NCBI RefSeq assembly: GCF_014697475.1
Contig: NZ_JACJRV010000023.1
Location: forward strand, 1-64,000
Reading direction: 5' to 3'
Length of the DNA stretch: 64,000 bases
Source: Nostoc sp. FACHB-152
GTDB taxonomy: Bacteria; Cyanobacteriota; Cyanobacteriia; Cyanobacteriales; Nostocaceae
Of the stretch, positions 17,978 to 28,100 are shown piece after piece. The notes below the pieces were generated by a model, which was not told the origin of the DNA, did not search any database, and saw only the letters and a list, made by a program, of their open reading frames with translations. How positions within the stretch are numbered: the stretch's first letter is position 1; each line of letters begins with the position of its first letter. Both the position numbers and the translations under genes were made by a program.

Positions 17978-19024
17978 TTATCGATTGCCAAACGGTTCTG
18001 CCATGCCTACTAAAACTTGCCTTTGACCTATAAATGGCTCTCTTCCGTGGGCTATTGACATATTATCTAGCATTAATATATCTCCTGCTTTCCAAGGAAA
18101 AGATATTTTTTCTTGGTAATAGGCATCTCGCAATTCATCTAATACTGAAGCTTCTATTGGAGAACCATCACCATAATAGGTATTGTTGGGTAAATTTTCT
18201 TCTTTTAATGTTAGTAATGCTTCTCTTATTTTAGTTTCTAGTGTTGAGATATGAAAAAATGTAGCATGATTAAACCAGCTAAATTCGCCTGTTTGGGGAT
18301 GTTGAGCCACAGCTTGACGACAGAAACGAGTTCGGAGCCGTTCGCCATCTTTCCACTCAAATTCAATATCGTTTTTACGGCAATATTCTTCTACTTCTGC
18401 TTTGTTTGTAGTTTGAAAAACTGTTTGCCAAGGAAGTCCCAACCCATCATTATAGTTGCGAACATATAAGACTTTCTTTTCGATAAAACGCTCTCTGACT
18501 TCGGGATTTATACGTGCAAAAATCTGGCGACAATCAGCGATGGGTGTTTCGCCTCCTTGTTGCGAAGGTTGCAGACAGCAAAAGTAGATTTTTAAAGGCC
18601 AGCGCAACCAATATGTACCTTCGTTATGCAAGAAGATACTATGCTCGGCAGGGTAATCTGTAGAAGTATAGATTTTATCACTAATAGAGTGACGAGGTGA
18701 GGAGCGATCGCGGTATTCTAATAACTCCCCGTTAGAAGTTGCTTGGATAAACTGGTTGAATTGGTTGGCTGTAGAGACACCGAAGTTTCTAAACAGTAAA
18801 GCTCTATGTTCTAACAACAGCTTGTCAATAATTTCTCGATTATTATTCGCCCAACTTGCAAGATTCACTCCTTCAACAACAGGTTGAATCAAGACAGGAA
18901 TATTTTTTCCAGGAAGCAGTGGTTTGATTTCTACTAATTCTGCTGGTGACACCTTGATAGTTTTTCTTTTGATGTTTCCCAGATTGCCGATACTTTGTTT
19001 TTTTTGTGAGTCAAGATTGTTCAT
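17978..19024 (-). CDS. Free-standing TauD/SyrP-type Fe(II)/2-oxoglutarate beta-hydroxylase
   Basis: This 348-residue oxygenase of the TauD/SyrP family has a facial triad that reads His133-Asn-Glu135 and His326 (IAHGREPF), with the 2-oxoglutarate-binding Arg at 335. A glutamate replaces the usual aspartate of HxD, as in SyrP-like enzymes. It is clearly homologous to the oxygenase domain fused to the NRPS at 7710-14660: both share HNE, a (W/L)RWP(L/M)KI block, GGETPI or RGETPI, and YYGDG. Related enzymes hydroxylate the beta carbon of PCP-bound Asp or His in siderophore assembly. Lying between a protein that ends in a C domain and one that starts with C*-A(His-like), it should act on the PCP-bound histidine. 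It starts 8 bases after the previous stop. The substrate is inferred from position and A-domain code. Confidence 0.9.
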   Translation of the reverse strand: MNNLDSQKKQSIGNLGNIKRKTIKVSPAELVEIKPLLPGKNIPVLIQPVVEGVNLASWANNNREIIDKLLLEHRALLFRNFGVSTANQFNQFIQATSNGELLEYRDRSSPRHSISDKIYTSTDYPAEHSIFLHNEGTYWLRWPLKIYFCCLQPSQQGGETPIADCRQIFARINPEVRERFIEKKVLYVRNYNDGLGLPWQTVFQTTNKAEVEEYCRKNDIEFEWKDGERLRTRFCRQAVAQHPQTGEFSWFNHATFFHISTLETKIREALLTLKEENLPNNTYYGDGSPIEASVLDELRDAYYQEKISFPWKAGDILMLDNMSIAHGREPFIGQRQVLVGMAEPFGNR

Positions 19025-19032
19025 AATATTGA

Positions 19033-22000
19033 TTAACGATGAGATTTCTGCTTAATTTGACTGAGCTTTTGACGAATTGTATTTTTATACTCTTGTTCCC
19101 TAACGATCTGTTTTTCTTGGTTTAATTCATGCAGTTTTACAACTAATTGATTGAGTCGAATCTCTGGTTGGGTAACTACAGATTGCAAAATCATTTCTAA
19201 TACTTCTGTCATACCGATTATGGTGCTGGATGCAAATAAATCAGTTTTATACTCAAAGCAACCACTAATACCTTCCGCTTCTTCTGCAAGTAGAAGTCCT
19301 AAATCAAAGGGTGAACTTTGCTTGTCAATTTCAAATGGGCTAAGGGTGAGTTCAGGTAAAGACAAAGTGAGTTTTTGAATATCTGGTGTGGCTATATTCT
19401 GAAAAGCAAACCACACTTGGAATATAGGATTAGAATTCAAGTCTCTTTCTAGCTGCAATTCTGCAACTAACTTTTCAAAGGGCAAATCTTGATGAGAGTA
19501 TGCTCCTAAACTTACTTTACGTGTCCGGCGTAGCAATTCACTAAAACTAGGATTTCCGGAAAGGTCTGTCCGCAGAGCTAAACTATTGACAAAAAAGCCA
19601 ATTAATCCTTCAATTTCACTGCGGTTACGGTTAGCAATCGGCGAACCTACAACAATATCCTCTTGCTTAGTGTAATAGTGCAGCAAAACGTTAAACGTTG
19701 TTAGCAAGGTCATAGAGAGAGTCACATCCTCTCGCTTGCTAAGTAATTTCAGTGCATCGCTGAGGTCTTTGGATAGTTGAAATGATTGAATTGTGCCAGT
19801 ATAGGTTGGTTGTAAAGGTCGAGGTTTATCTGTGGGTAATTCTAGCTTTGTTGGAGCATTTTTTAGTTGCTGTTTCCAGTAATTTAATTGAGTTTCTAGT
19901 ACCTTTCCTTGCATCCATTCTCTTTGCCAAACAGCAAAATCTGCATACTGAATTGGCAAGTCTGGAAGTGTTAGTGATTTACCTTGGCTAAAAGCTGTGT
20001 AAAAGTCTGCTAGTTCTTGAATGAGTATTGTCATTGACCACAAATCAGAGATAATGTGGTGCATTGTGAGTAGTAAGACATACTCTGTTTTGTCTAGTTG
20101 GAGTAGGGTAGCTCGTATTAGTGGCCCTTGAGCTAGGTTGAATGGGCGTTGTGCTTCTTTGAGTGCGAGGTACTGTGCTTCTGCTTCTTTTTGTTGGGGC
20201 GATCGCTCATCTCCTCTTAAGTCTACTATCGGTATAGTAATCTGGGTAATCGGTTGAATTTTCTGAACTGGTTCCCCTGCGACTGTAACGAAAACTGTAC
20301 GTAAGATTTCGTGACGATTGACGACTGCATTTAGACTTTGTTCTAAAGCGGTGATGTTGAGAGAACCCGTTAAGCGTACAGCCGTAGGATCGTTATAAGT
20401 ATGGCTATCTGGATGTAATTGATCGAGTAACCATAGTCTTTGTTGAGCAAAAGATAAAGGTAAGTTTTCACTTCTGCTAATAGGTTTGATTGGCGGAATC
20501 TCTAATTCTTCCCCAGTTCTGATTTTCGTTTCTATTCGCTGGGCGCATTCTGCTATAGTTGGCGACTCAAACAAATAACTTAGCGGTATCTCTATTCTAA
20601 AGGTATCTCGGAGGCGAGATATTACCTGAGTTGCTAATAGTGAATGTCCGCCTAAATCAAAAAAATTATCATGATTGCCTATACATTTTTTACCAAGAAT
20701 TTCTGTCCATATCCCTGCTAGTACTTCTTCTATGGGGGTGCGTTGAATTTGTACAACTTGTTCTTCTGGAACAGGCGCAGATTTTTGTAAAGGTCTAACT
20801 TTGGGAATTTGCTCTAGAGGAATTTGTGCTAAAAGTGTTTGCAGTGTTGCTGCTGGATCAGAAATAATTCTATTTAATAGGGTTAAAAAATGTTCTAAAA
20901 TTTGCTTTACATCAGCCCTATCAAAACGGCGTTTGTCATAAACGCATTTTAAGTGTAAATCTGAATTAACAGTTGCTAAAAAGGTGAGAGCATATTTAGT
21001 TTGTGCGCCAATAGTATGCGAATCAGAGATGTTAATTTTTAACTCATCAGACTGTAAAGCATTTATATCTACAGGATAATTCTCAAAAACTAAAAGGCTT
21101 TCATAAAGAGGTAGATGTCCTGGTAATTCACTGCATTGATGAACTTGTCCTGCATTGCTGTGTTCATATTGACGTAACTCAAGATTATAAGTTTGGATTT
21201 TGTTCAGCCAGTGCAATAACTTTTCATGACTATTAATTTTAACTCTTAAAGGTAGAGTATTAATAAATAGCCCAATAGTTGATTCTATTCCTGGTAAATT
21301 TGCTGGACGACCAGAGACTGTAATGCCAAAAACAATATCATTTTCATTACTATAGCGGCAAAGAAGTAATGCCCAAATACCTTGGAATATAGTATTTAAT
21401 GTGAGGCGATGAGATTTAGCTAGAAATTTGAGATGTTCTGTGGTTGTAGCATTTAAATATATTTCTTGTTCGCTATATTTCGCTTGATTCTTACTATCAT
21501 TTATGGGTTCTGCTGTTATTCCTAAAGAGGTGGGTTTGGTAAAATCTTTTAAGTTTTTTTGCCAAAATTCTATAACTTGTAGTTCATCTTGTTGTTTAAG
21601 CCAAGCAATATAATCTTTGTAAGGGCGAACTGGTTTAAGCTGTAAATCTTGACCTTGGCTTAAAGATTGGTAAAAAGATAAGAATTCCTGAAATAATAAA
21701 GGATTACACCAGCCGTCCATGAGAATATGATGAGAAGTCCAAACTAATTGATAAGTATGATTATCAGTTTGGAAAAGTGCCAAACGCATCAAAGGTGGTT
21801 GAGATAAATTGAAACTGCGATCGCGATCGCTCTCAAGATACGCTTGCAATTTTGCTTGTTGTTCTAGTAAGGAATATTCTCGCCAGTCTTGCTGTGCTAG
21901 GGGAACTGCTACTTGTCGCAAAACTACCTGAAGTGGCTGTTCCTGCTCTTTCCAGACAAAGCCTGTTCTTAAAACTGAATGTCGTGCAATAATCTTTTGC

Positions 22001-22158
22001 CAAGCTTGCTCGCAAGCCAATACATTTACATCTCCCTGTAAGGTAAATATAGATTGCTCAAGATGAATACCTGAATGGGGAGTAAATAATGTTTCAAATA
22101 ACATCCCTTGCTGAGTCGGAGATAATGGATAAATCGCGTCAATATTTTTTTTATTCAT
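19033..22158 (-). CDS. NRPS without adenylation domain: C-PCP-C
   Basis: The 1041-residue protein starts with a D-L-type condensation domain (IYPLSPTQQGMLFE, then SHHILMDGW), as expected after the epimerase that ends the preceding protein. That domain ends near residue 445 and a PCP begins near 475 (FFDLGGHSLL, Ser about 505). No adenylation core motif lies between them. A second C domain follows (HHIISDLWS, with Leu for the usual Gly) and closes with a basic tail rich in Gln and Lys. The first C-PCP pair is therefore an A-less module: its PCP looks intact but needs loading in trans, or it is skipped. The last C belongs functionally to the His-like module two genes on. An AGGAGATAA ribosome site supports the start, 12 bases after the preceding gene. 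No free-standing A domain is seen in the window. Confidence 0.93.
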   Translation of the reverse strand: MNKKNIDAIYPLSPTQQGMLFETLFTPHSGIHLEQSIFTLQGDVNVLACEQAWQKIIARHSVLRTGFVWKEQEQPLQVVLRQVAVPLAQQDWREYSLLEQQAKLQAYLESDRDRSFNLSQPPLMRLALFQTDNHTYQLVWTSHHILMDGWCNPLLFQEFLSFYQSLSQGQDLQLKPVRPYKDYIAWLKQQDELQVIEFWQKNLKDFTKPTSLGITAEPINDSKNQAKYSEQEIYLNATTTEHLKFLAKSHRLTLNTIFQGIWALLLCRYSNENDIVFGITVSGRPANLPGIESTIGLFINTLPLRVKINSHEKLLHWLNKIQTYNLELRQYEHSNAGQVHQCSELPGHLPLYESLLVFENYPVDINALQSDELKINISDSHTIGAQTKYALTFLATVNSDLHLKCVYDKRRFDRADVKQILEHFLTLLNRIISDPAATLQTLLAQIPLEQIPKVRPLQKSAPVPEEQVVQIQRTPIEEVLAGIWTEILGKKCIGNHDNFFDLGGHSLLATQVISRLRDTFRIEIPLSYLFESPTIAECAQRIETKIRTGEELEIPPIKPISRSENLPLSFAQQRLWLLDQLHPDSHTYNDPTAVRLTGSLNITALEQSLNAVVNRHEILRTVFVTVAGEPVQKIQPITQITIPIVDLRGDERSPQQKEAEAQYLALKEAQRPFNLAQGPLIRATLLQLDKTEYVLLLTMHHIISDLWSMTILIQELADFYTAFSQGKSLTLPDLPIQYADFAVWQREWMQGKVLETQLNYWKQQLKNAPTKLELPTDKPRPLQPTYTGTIQSFQLSKDLSDALKLLSKREDVTLSMTLLTTFNVLLHYYTKQEDIVVGSPIANRNRSEIEGLIGFFVNSLALRTDLSGNPSFSELLRRTRKVSLGAYSHQDLPFEKLVAELQLERDLNSNPIFQVWFAFQNIATPDIQKLTLSLPELTLSPFEIDKQSSPFDLGLLLAEEAEGISGCFEYKTDLFASSTIIGMTEVLEMILQSVVTQPEIRLNQLVVKLHELNQEKQIVREQEYKNTIRQKLSQIKQKSHR

Positions 22159-22170
22159 TGTATTTATCTC

Positions 22171-25100
22171 CTAATCCAAACCCATTTCTGCAAGAACTTT
22201 TTCTAATTGATATTCATTAAGCATGGCATCAGGAAAGTCTGAAGGAGTATAACCACCAGCTTCTGGAGATAGACAATGCGTAATGAGTTTACACAGCAAT
22301 TCTTTAAATTTTTCGGCTATAAACTTGACTGTATTTTGACGATGAATATTTTTACTATAAGTCCAATCTACTTGGAGTTTATTATTAGCTATTAAAGCGT
22401 TGATTTCTAATAGATGACTTCTTTGATTTTGCTGACTCACAGCTAATCCGCTAGATTCTTGAGCAAAATTAAACGTAGAATATTCAGAAAATGTCTGGTC
22501 AAATTGACCCAAGTAATTAAACAGAACTTCGGCTTTAGGAATACTATCGAGCGTTTTTGTAATTTGTTGATTTTGACTTAAATAGCGCAGTACACCATAA
22601 TCAATACCTCGATTGGGAATACTCCGCAGTTCTTCTTTGACTCTCTTTAAAGCTGTTGCTGGGTCTAAATCTGCTGCTAAATCTATATAAACTGGAAAGA
22701 TAGTTGTAAACCAGCCGATAGTACGAGATAAATCTACATTATTAAAAATTTCTTCCCGTCCGTGACCTTCTAATTCTATTAATAGAGATTGATTTCCAGT
22801 CCAACTAACAAAAGCTTGCCCCAATGCTGTAAGCAATACATCATTAATCTGAGTGTTATAAGCTTGGGGAACTTCTTTTAAAAGTGCTTGAGTTTCTTCA
22901 ACACTTAGCTCTATTGATACGATATCTATAGAAGCTTCTGTGTTTTCTCCATCTACATAATCTACTGGGAGAGGGAAAACTTTCTTTTGAGACAAAGCTA
23001 ACCAGTAATGCTGTTCTTGTGCTAAGGCTGCTGATTTTGCATACTCCTGTAAATAATATGACCATTGTTTAAAAGAAGTAGTTTTCGTTGGTAAATCAAC
23101 AGTTTTTCCTTGACTAAGCTGCTGATAAATTGTTTGTAAATCCTCTAGCAAAATTCGCCAAGAAACACCATCTACAGCTAAGTGGTGGATGATAATTAAT
23201 AATCGGCTTGGCTGATGACTACCTAAATCAAACAATGCTACTTGAATGAAAATTCCACTAGACAAATCGAAACTTGCTTGTAATTTGGTAGCTGCTGCTT
23301 CAATAGCTGGCTGTTGTTCTGCTGCTGATAGTTTGGAAAAATCGAATCTTGTGAAATTAACTTCTGTTTCCGGTGGTGCAATTACCTGCTGCCATCCAGA
23401 CTCAGTTTGCTCAAACTGTAGCCTTAGGGCATCGTGATGAATGTATAAATATTGTATACTCTGCCTTAAGATATCTGGTGCGATCGCTTGTTGAACTTCC
23501 AATAAAACAGCTTGGTTGTAATGGTGTGACTCTGGTAAATTTTGCCGGAAAAACCAATCCTGTATAGGTGTCAGAGGTACTAAACCTGTCACCATCCCTT
23601 GCTCGGCTTGAGTAGTTTCCTCAGTAGTCGCACAGACGGTAGCTAATTCAGCAATATTTTGATACTGAAATATATGTTTTGCAGTCAACCGTAAACCTGC
23701 TTGGTTAGCTTTAGCAACTATCTGAATAGTTAAAATTGAATCTCCACCCAACTCAAAGAAGTTATCGTAAATCCCCACCTGCTTTACACGCAGAACTTCA
23801 GCCCAAATTTGGGCTAATTTACTTTCCACAAGAGTAGAGGGAGCGACAAAGGTGTTTGCTACTTCTAAGTTACTGGGAACAGGTAAAGCCCGACGATCTA
23901 TTTTGCCATTTGGTGTGAGTGGTAGGACATCAAGCTGCACAAAAGCCGAGGGAATCATGTAATCTGGCAGCTTGTCTTTGAGAAAGTTGCGAATATCAGA
24001 AGTTTGCAAGATGCTATTAGCAACGATATAGGCAACTAATCTTTTATTACCTGGGATATCTTCCCTAACTACAACTACAGTTTCACTTATCGCCGGATTT
24101 TGACTAAGCAGTGCCTCAATTTCTCCCAGTTCAATTCGGAAACCGCGAAGTTTCACTTGGTTGTCAATGCGTCCTAAAAACTCGATATTCCCATCTGAAA
24201 GATAGCGGGCTAAATCACCTGTTTTATACAACCTTGCTCGTGATTTTTGACTAAATATATTAGATATAAACTTTTCGGCAGTTAAATCTGGGCGTTTATG
24301 ATAGCCTCTGGCTAAACCGTTACCACCAATGTAAAGTTCACCCATAACTCCTATGGGTACTGGTTGCAAGTTAGCATCTAATATATATAGTTGACTGTTA
24401 GCATAGGGTCTACCAATTGGTACTAATTGTTCAGATGCTAACTCTCCTGTAGTGTGTTCAAAATAAGAACTGTCAATAGTAGCCTCGGTAACGCCAAAAG
24501 AGTTAATCAATCGTGTCTCTTCACCAAGAACAGCGCGGAATCTTTGGTACTCTGCCCCATACCAGCTATCAGAACCGCAAATGACTAGCCGCATAAAATC
24601 GAGTTTCTGCTGGCTTTTTTCTAAGTACTCAACGAGGTTTCTTAAAACCACTGGCACAAATTCCGCGCAATCAACTTGTTGTTGACACATCAATTCGTAT
24701 AGTTGTTGGGATTCTAGCAGTAACTCCCGTGGACACAGCACTAATTTACCGCCAGAACATAAAGCCCTAACAAAATCTCCAGTAAACACATCGAAGGAAA
24801 AGTTCGCCATCTGAAGATGACAACGGACTTGAGAACCAAGTTGATAAGCTTTTTCCCAGCTATAGTAGGCATTTACAAGGCTACTATGCTCAACCATCAC
24901 TCCCTTTGATTTGCCAGTAGAGCCAGAGGTGTAAATCAGATAGGCTAAATTGGTTGCTTGTACGTTGCTGGTTAAGTTAGATTCTTGTTCTTGAGCAATT
25001 AATTCCCAGTCTGCATCCAAATAGATGACTTTTCCTGTATATGTGCGAAGAGTTTCAGTTAGTTGCTTTTGAGTTATTAGGACACTACACTCCGCATCCT

Positions 25101-28100
25101 GCAACATAAAATCTAAGCGTTGCTGTGGTTGATCTGGGTCTAATGGTACGTATGCGCCACCAGCTTTTAAAATACCTAAAAGTGCGATCGCCATATCGAG
25201 CGATCGCTCTACACAAATCCCCACTAACACCTCTGCACCAACACCCAATTTTTGCAAGTAATGTCCTAGTTGGTTGGCTCGTTGATTGAGTTGGTGATAG
25301 GTAAGTTGCTGATTTCCAAATACTACTGCAACTGCATCTGGTGTTTTTTCTACCTGTGCTTCAAATAGTTGATGGATGCACTGATCTGAGGAATACTCAA
25401 CCTGAGTTTGATTCCAGTCTACTATTAGTTGGCTTTGTTCCTCTGCTGTTAACAGGGGTAATTCCGAAAGCCGTTCCTCTGGATTGGCAATAATACCGCA
25501 TACTAATGTCTGTAAATGCCCTGCCATTCTTTGTATAGTTTGCGGCTGGAATAAGTCGATACTGTACTCTAGAGTGCCTACTAATCCTTCATCGGTCTCT
25601 TTCATATCTAAAGTCAAATCAAACTTCGCCGTACCACTGTCAGTTTCGAGAGTTGTTAAAGTCAAACCCGGTAACTCAATTTCTGAGTTTTGGGTATTTT
25701 GCAGCGCAAACATTACCTGAAATAGAGGTGTATGGCTTAAGTCTCGCTGTGGCTGCATTTTATCTACTAGCAGTTCAAAAGGCGTATCTTGGTGAGTATA
25801 AGCCCCTAAAGCTACTTCTTTAACTCGATGCAGCAACTCTGAAAAACTGGGATTGCCTGCAAGATTAGTTCGCAAAACTAGGGTATTGACAAAGAAACCA
25901 ATCAACCCTTCTATCTGGCTGTGGTTACGATTAGCGATGGGAGAACCGATAACAATATCATTGCTGCCAGTGTAGCGGTGTAGTAATAGCTTAAAAGCTG
26001 CCAGCAAGGTCATAAATAAAGTGCTTCCCTGTTGCCGACTCAAAGATTTGAGTGCCAGAGATTGGTCTTTTGACAAACAAAAACAATAGGTGGCACCACG
26101 GGAGGATTGAATAGCTGGTCGCGGATAGTCAGTTGGTAACTCTAGTACTGCTGGCGCACCATCTAGCTGTTTTCGCCAGTAAGCAAGCTGGGATTCTAGG
26201 ACTTCGCGTTCAAACCATTGTCTCTGCCAAGCGGCGAAGTCTGCATACTGAATTTCCAGTTCAGGTAAAGGTGACGGTTGCCCCTGACAAAAAGCTTGAT
26301 AAAGTGTTGCTAATTCACGCACTAGCACATCTATTGACCAACCATCAGAGACAATGTGGTGCATAGTCAAGAGTGTCACATATTCCCGATCGCTCAGGCG
26401 GAGTAATTTCACTCGTAGCAGAGTGTCAGCCTCCAGGTTAAATGGCTGTTGCGCCTCGGCTAGAGCTAGTTGTTTGACCTGGGTTTCTTGTTGAGCCAGA
26501 GGTAATTCGCTCAGATCAATTACTGATAATAACTGCGGTGTTGCTGGCGAAATAACGGCTATGGCTTGCCCTGCAACTGTGCGGAAATTAGTTCGTAAGA
26601 CTTCGTGACGACGGAGAATTTCGTTAAAACTCTGTTCTAGTGCTGTGAGATTCAATTGTCCTTCTAAGCGCACAGCCGCAGGAATATTGTAAAAAGGGCT
26701 ATTCGGCTCTAATTCGCTCAAAAACCATAATCGCTGTTGAGCAAAGGATAAGGGTAATTGTGGCGATGGGCAAAGCCCCGTCTCCGACGATCGCGCAATG
26801 GGTTTGATGGGCGGTACTTCTAATCCTTTATCGGCTTGAATCGCTGCTTGAATCTCTTTGGCTAACTCGCTGACTGTTGACAACTCAAACAAGCGACGTA
26901 AAGGTATCTCAACCGCAAATACTTGCCGTATCTGAGATATAACACGAGTTGCAATTAAGGAATGTCCCCCCAAATCAAAGAAGTTATCGTTTACACCTAC
27001 CTTTTCTAAACCTAGTACCTGCGCCCAAATCCCAGCTAACATTTCTTCTACTGGTGTGGTAGGAGCCACAAAATTAGATTCAGATATGAGCTGTGTTAGA
27101 TCAGGTGCTGGTAATGCTCGTCTGTCTATCTTGCCATTAGGTGTCAAAGGTAACGCCTCTAATACCACAATAGCCATTGGCACCATATAATTTGGCAGTT
27201 TTGATTCTAAAAAGCGGCGCAGTTCGGGAATGGCTATTGCCTGCTGTGGCTGGACGGTTATGTAAGCTACTAGGCTTTTATTCTCGGTTTCATCTTCTCG
27301 AACAATTACCACACTCGCAGATATCGATGGATATTGGTTAATTACTGCCTCAATTTCACCCAACTCAATGCGGAAACCCCGGATTTTGACCTGATGGTCA
27401 ATCCGACCAAGATATTCGATATCACCATTAGGTAAATAACGAGCCAAGTCCCCCGATTTATACAGGCGTGCGCCTGGTTTTTTGCTAAAGAAGTCGGGGA
27501 TAAACCTTAGGGGAGTGAGGTCTGGTCGGTTTAAATAACCCCTGACCACACCAGCACCACCAATATACATTTCACCTGGTACGCCCATCGGGACTGGCTG
27601 TTGCTCACTATCTAGTAAGTAAACTTGCAAGTCAGGAATTGGACGACCAATCACACTCGCTGATGACAATTGCAAGTCGGCCATTGTCAGAGGACGATAT
27701 GTCACATGGACGGTTGTTTCCGTAATCCCGTACATATTCACTAACTGGGGTCTTGAGTCGCCATAACGCTCAAACCAAGGTCTTAAACTCTCCATCTGTA
27801 ATGCTTCACCACCAAAAATCACTGTTCGCAAATTGAGGTTGTGAATGTTATGAGTATTTTCCAGAGATTCTTCTACTTGCACCAGTTGACGGAAAGCCGA
27901 AGGTGTCTGGTTGAGTACGGTGACTTGCTGTGTCAGGAGTAATTGATAAAAGTCTTGTGGTGAACGACTCACCCAATAGGGTACGACTACCAATCGTCCA
28001 CCATAAAGCAAGGCTCCCCAAATTTCCCAAACGGAAAAGTCAAAGGCGATGGAATGGAATAGTGTCCAAATATCCTGTTGATTAAAGTTATACCAGTGTT

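Noticed and set aside
20700-20830. Possible remnant of an A domain between C and PCP in the A-less module
   Set aside because: The ~30-residue linker is Pro/Gln-rich and shows none of the A1-A10 core motifs, so no pseudo-domain can be called.
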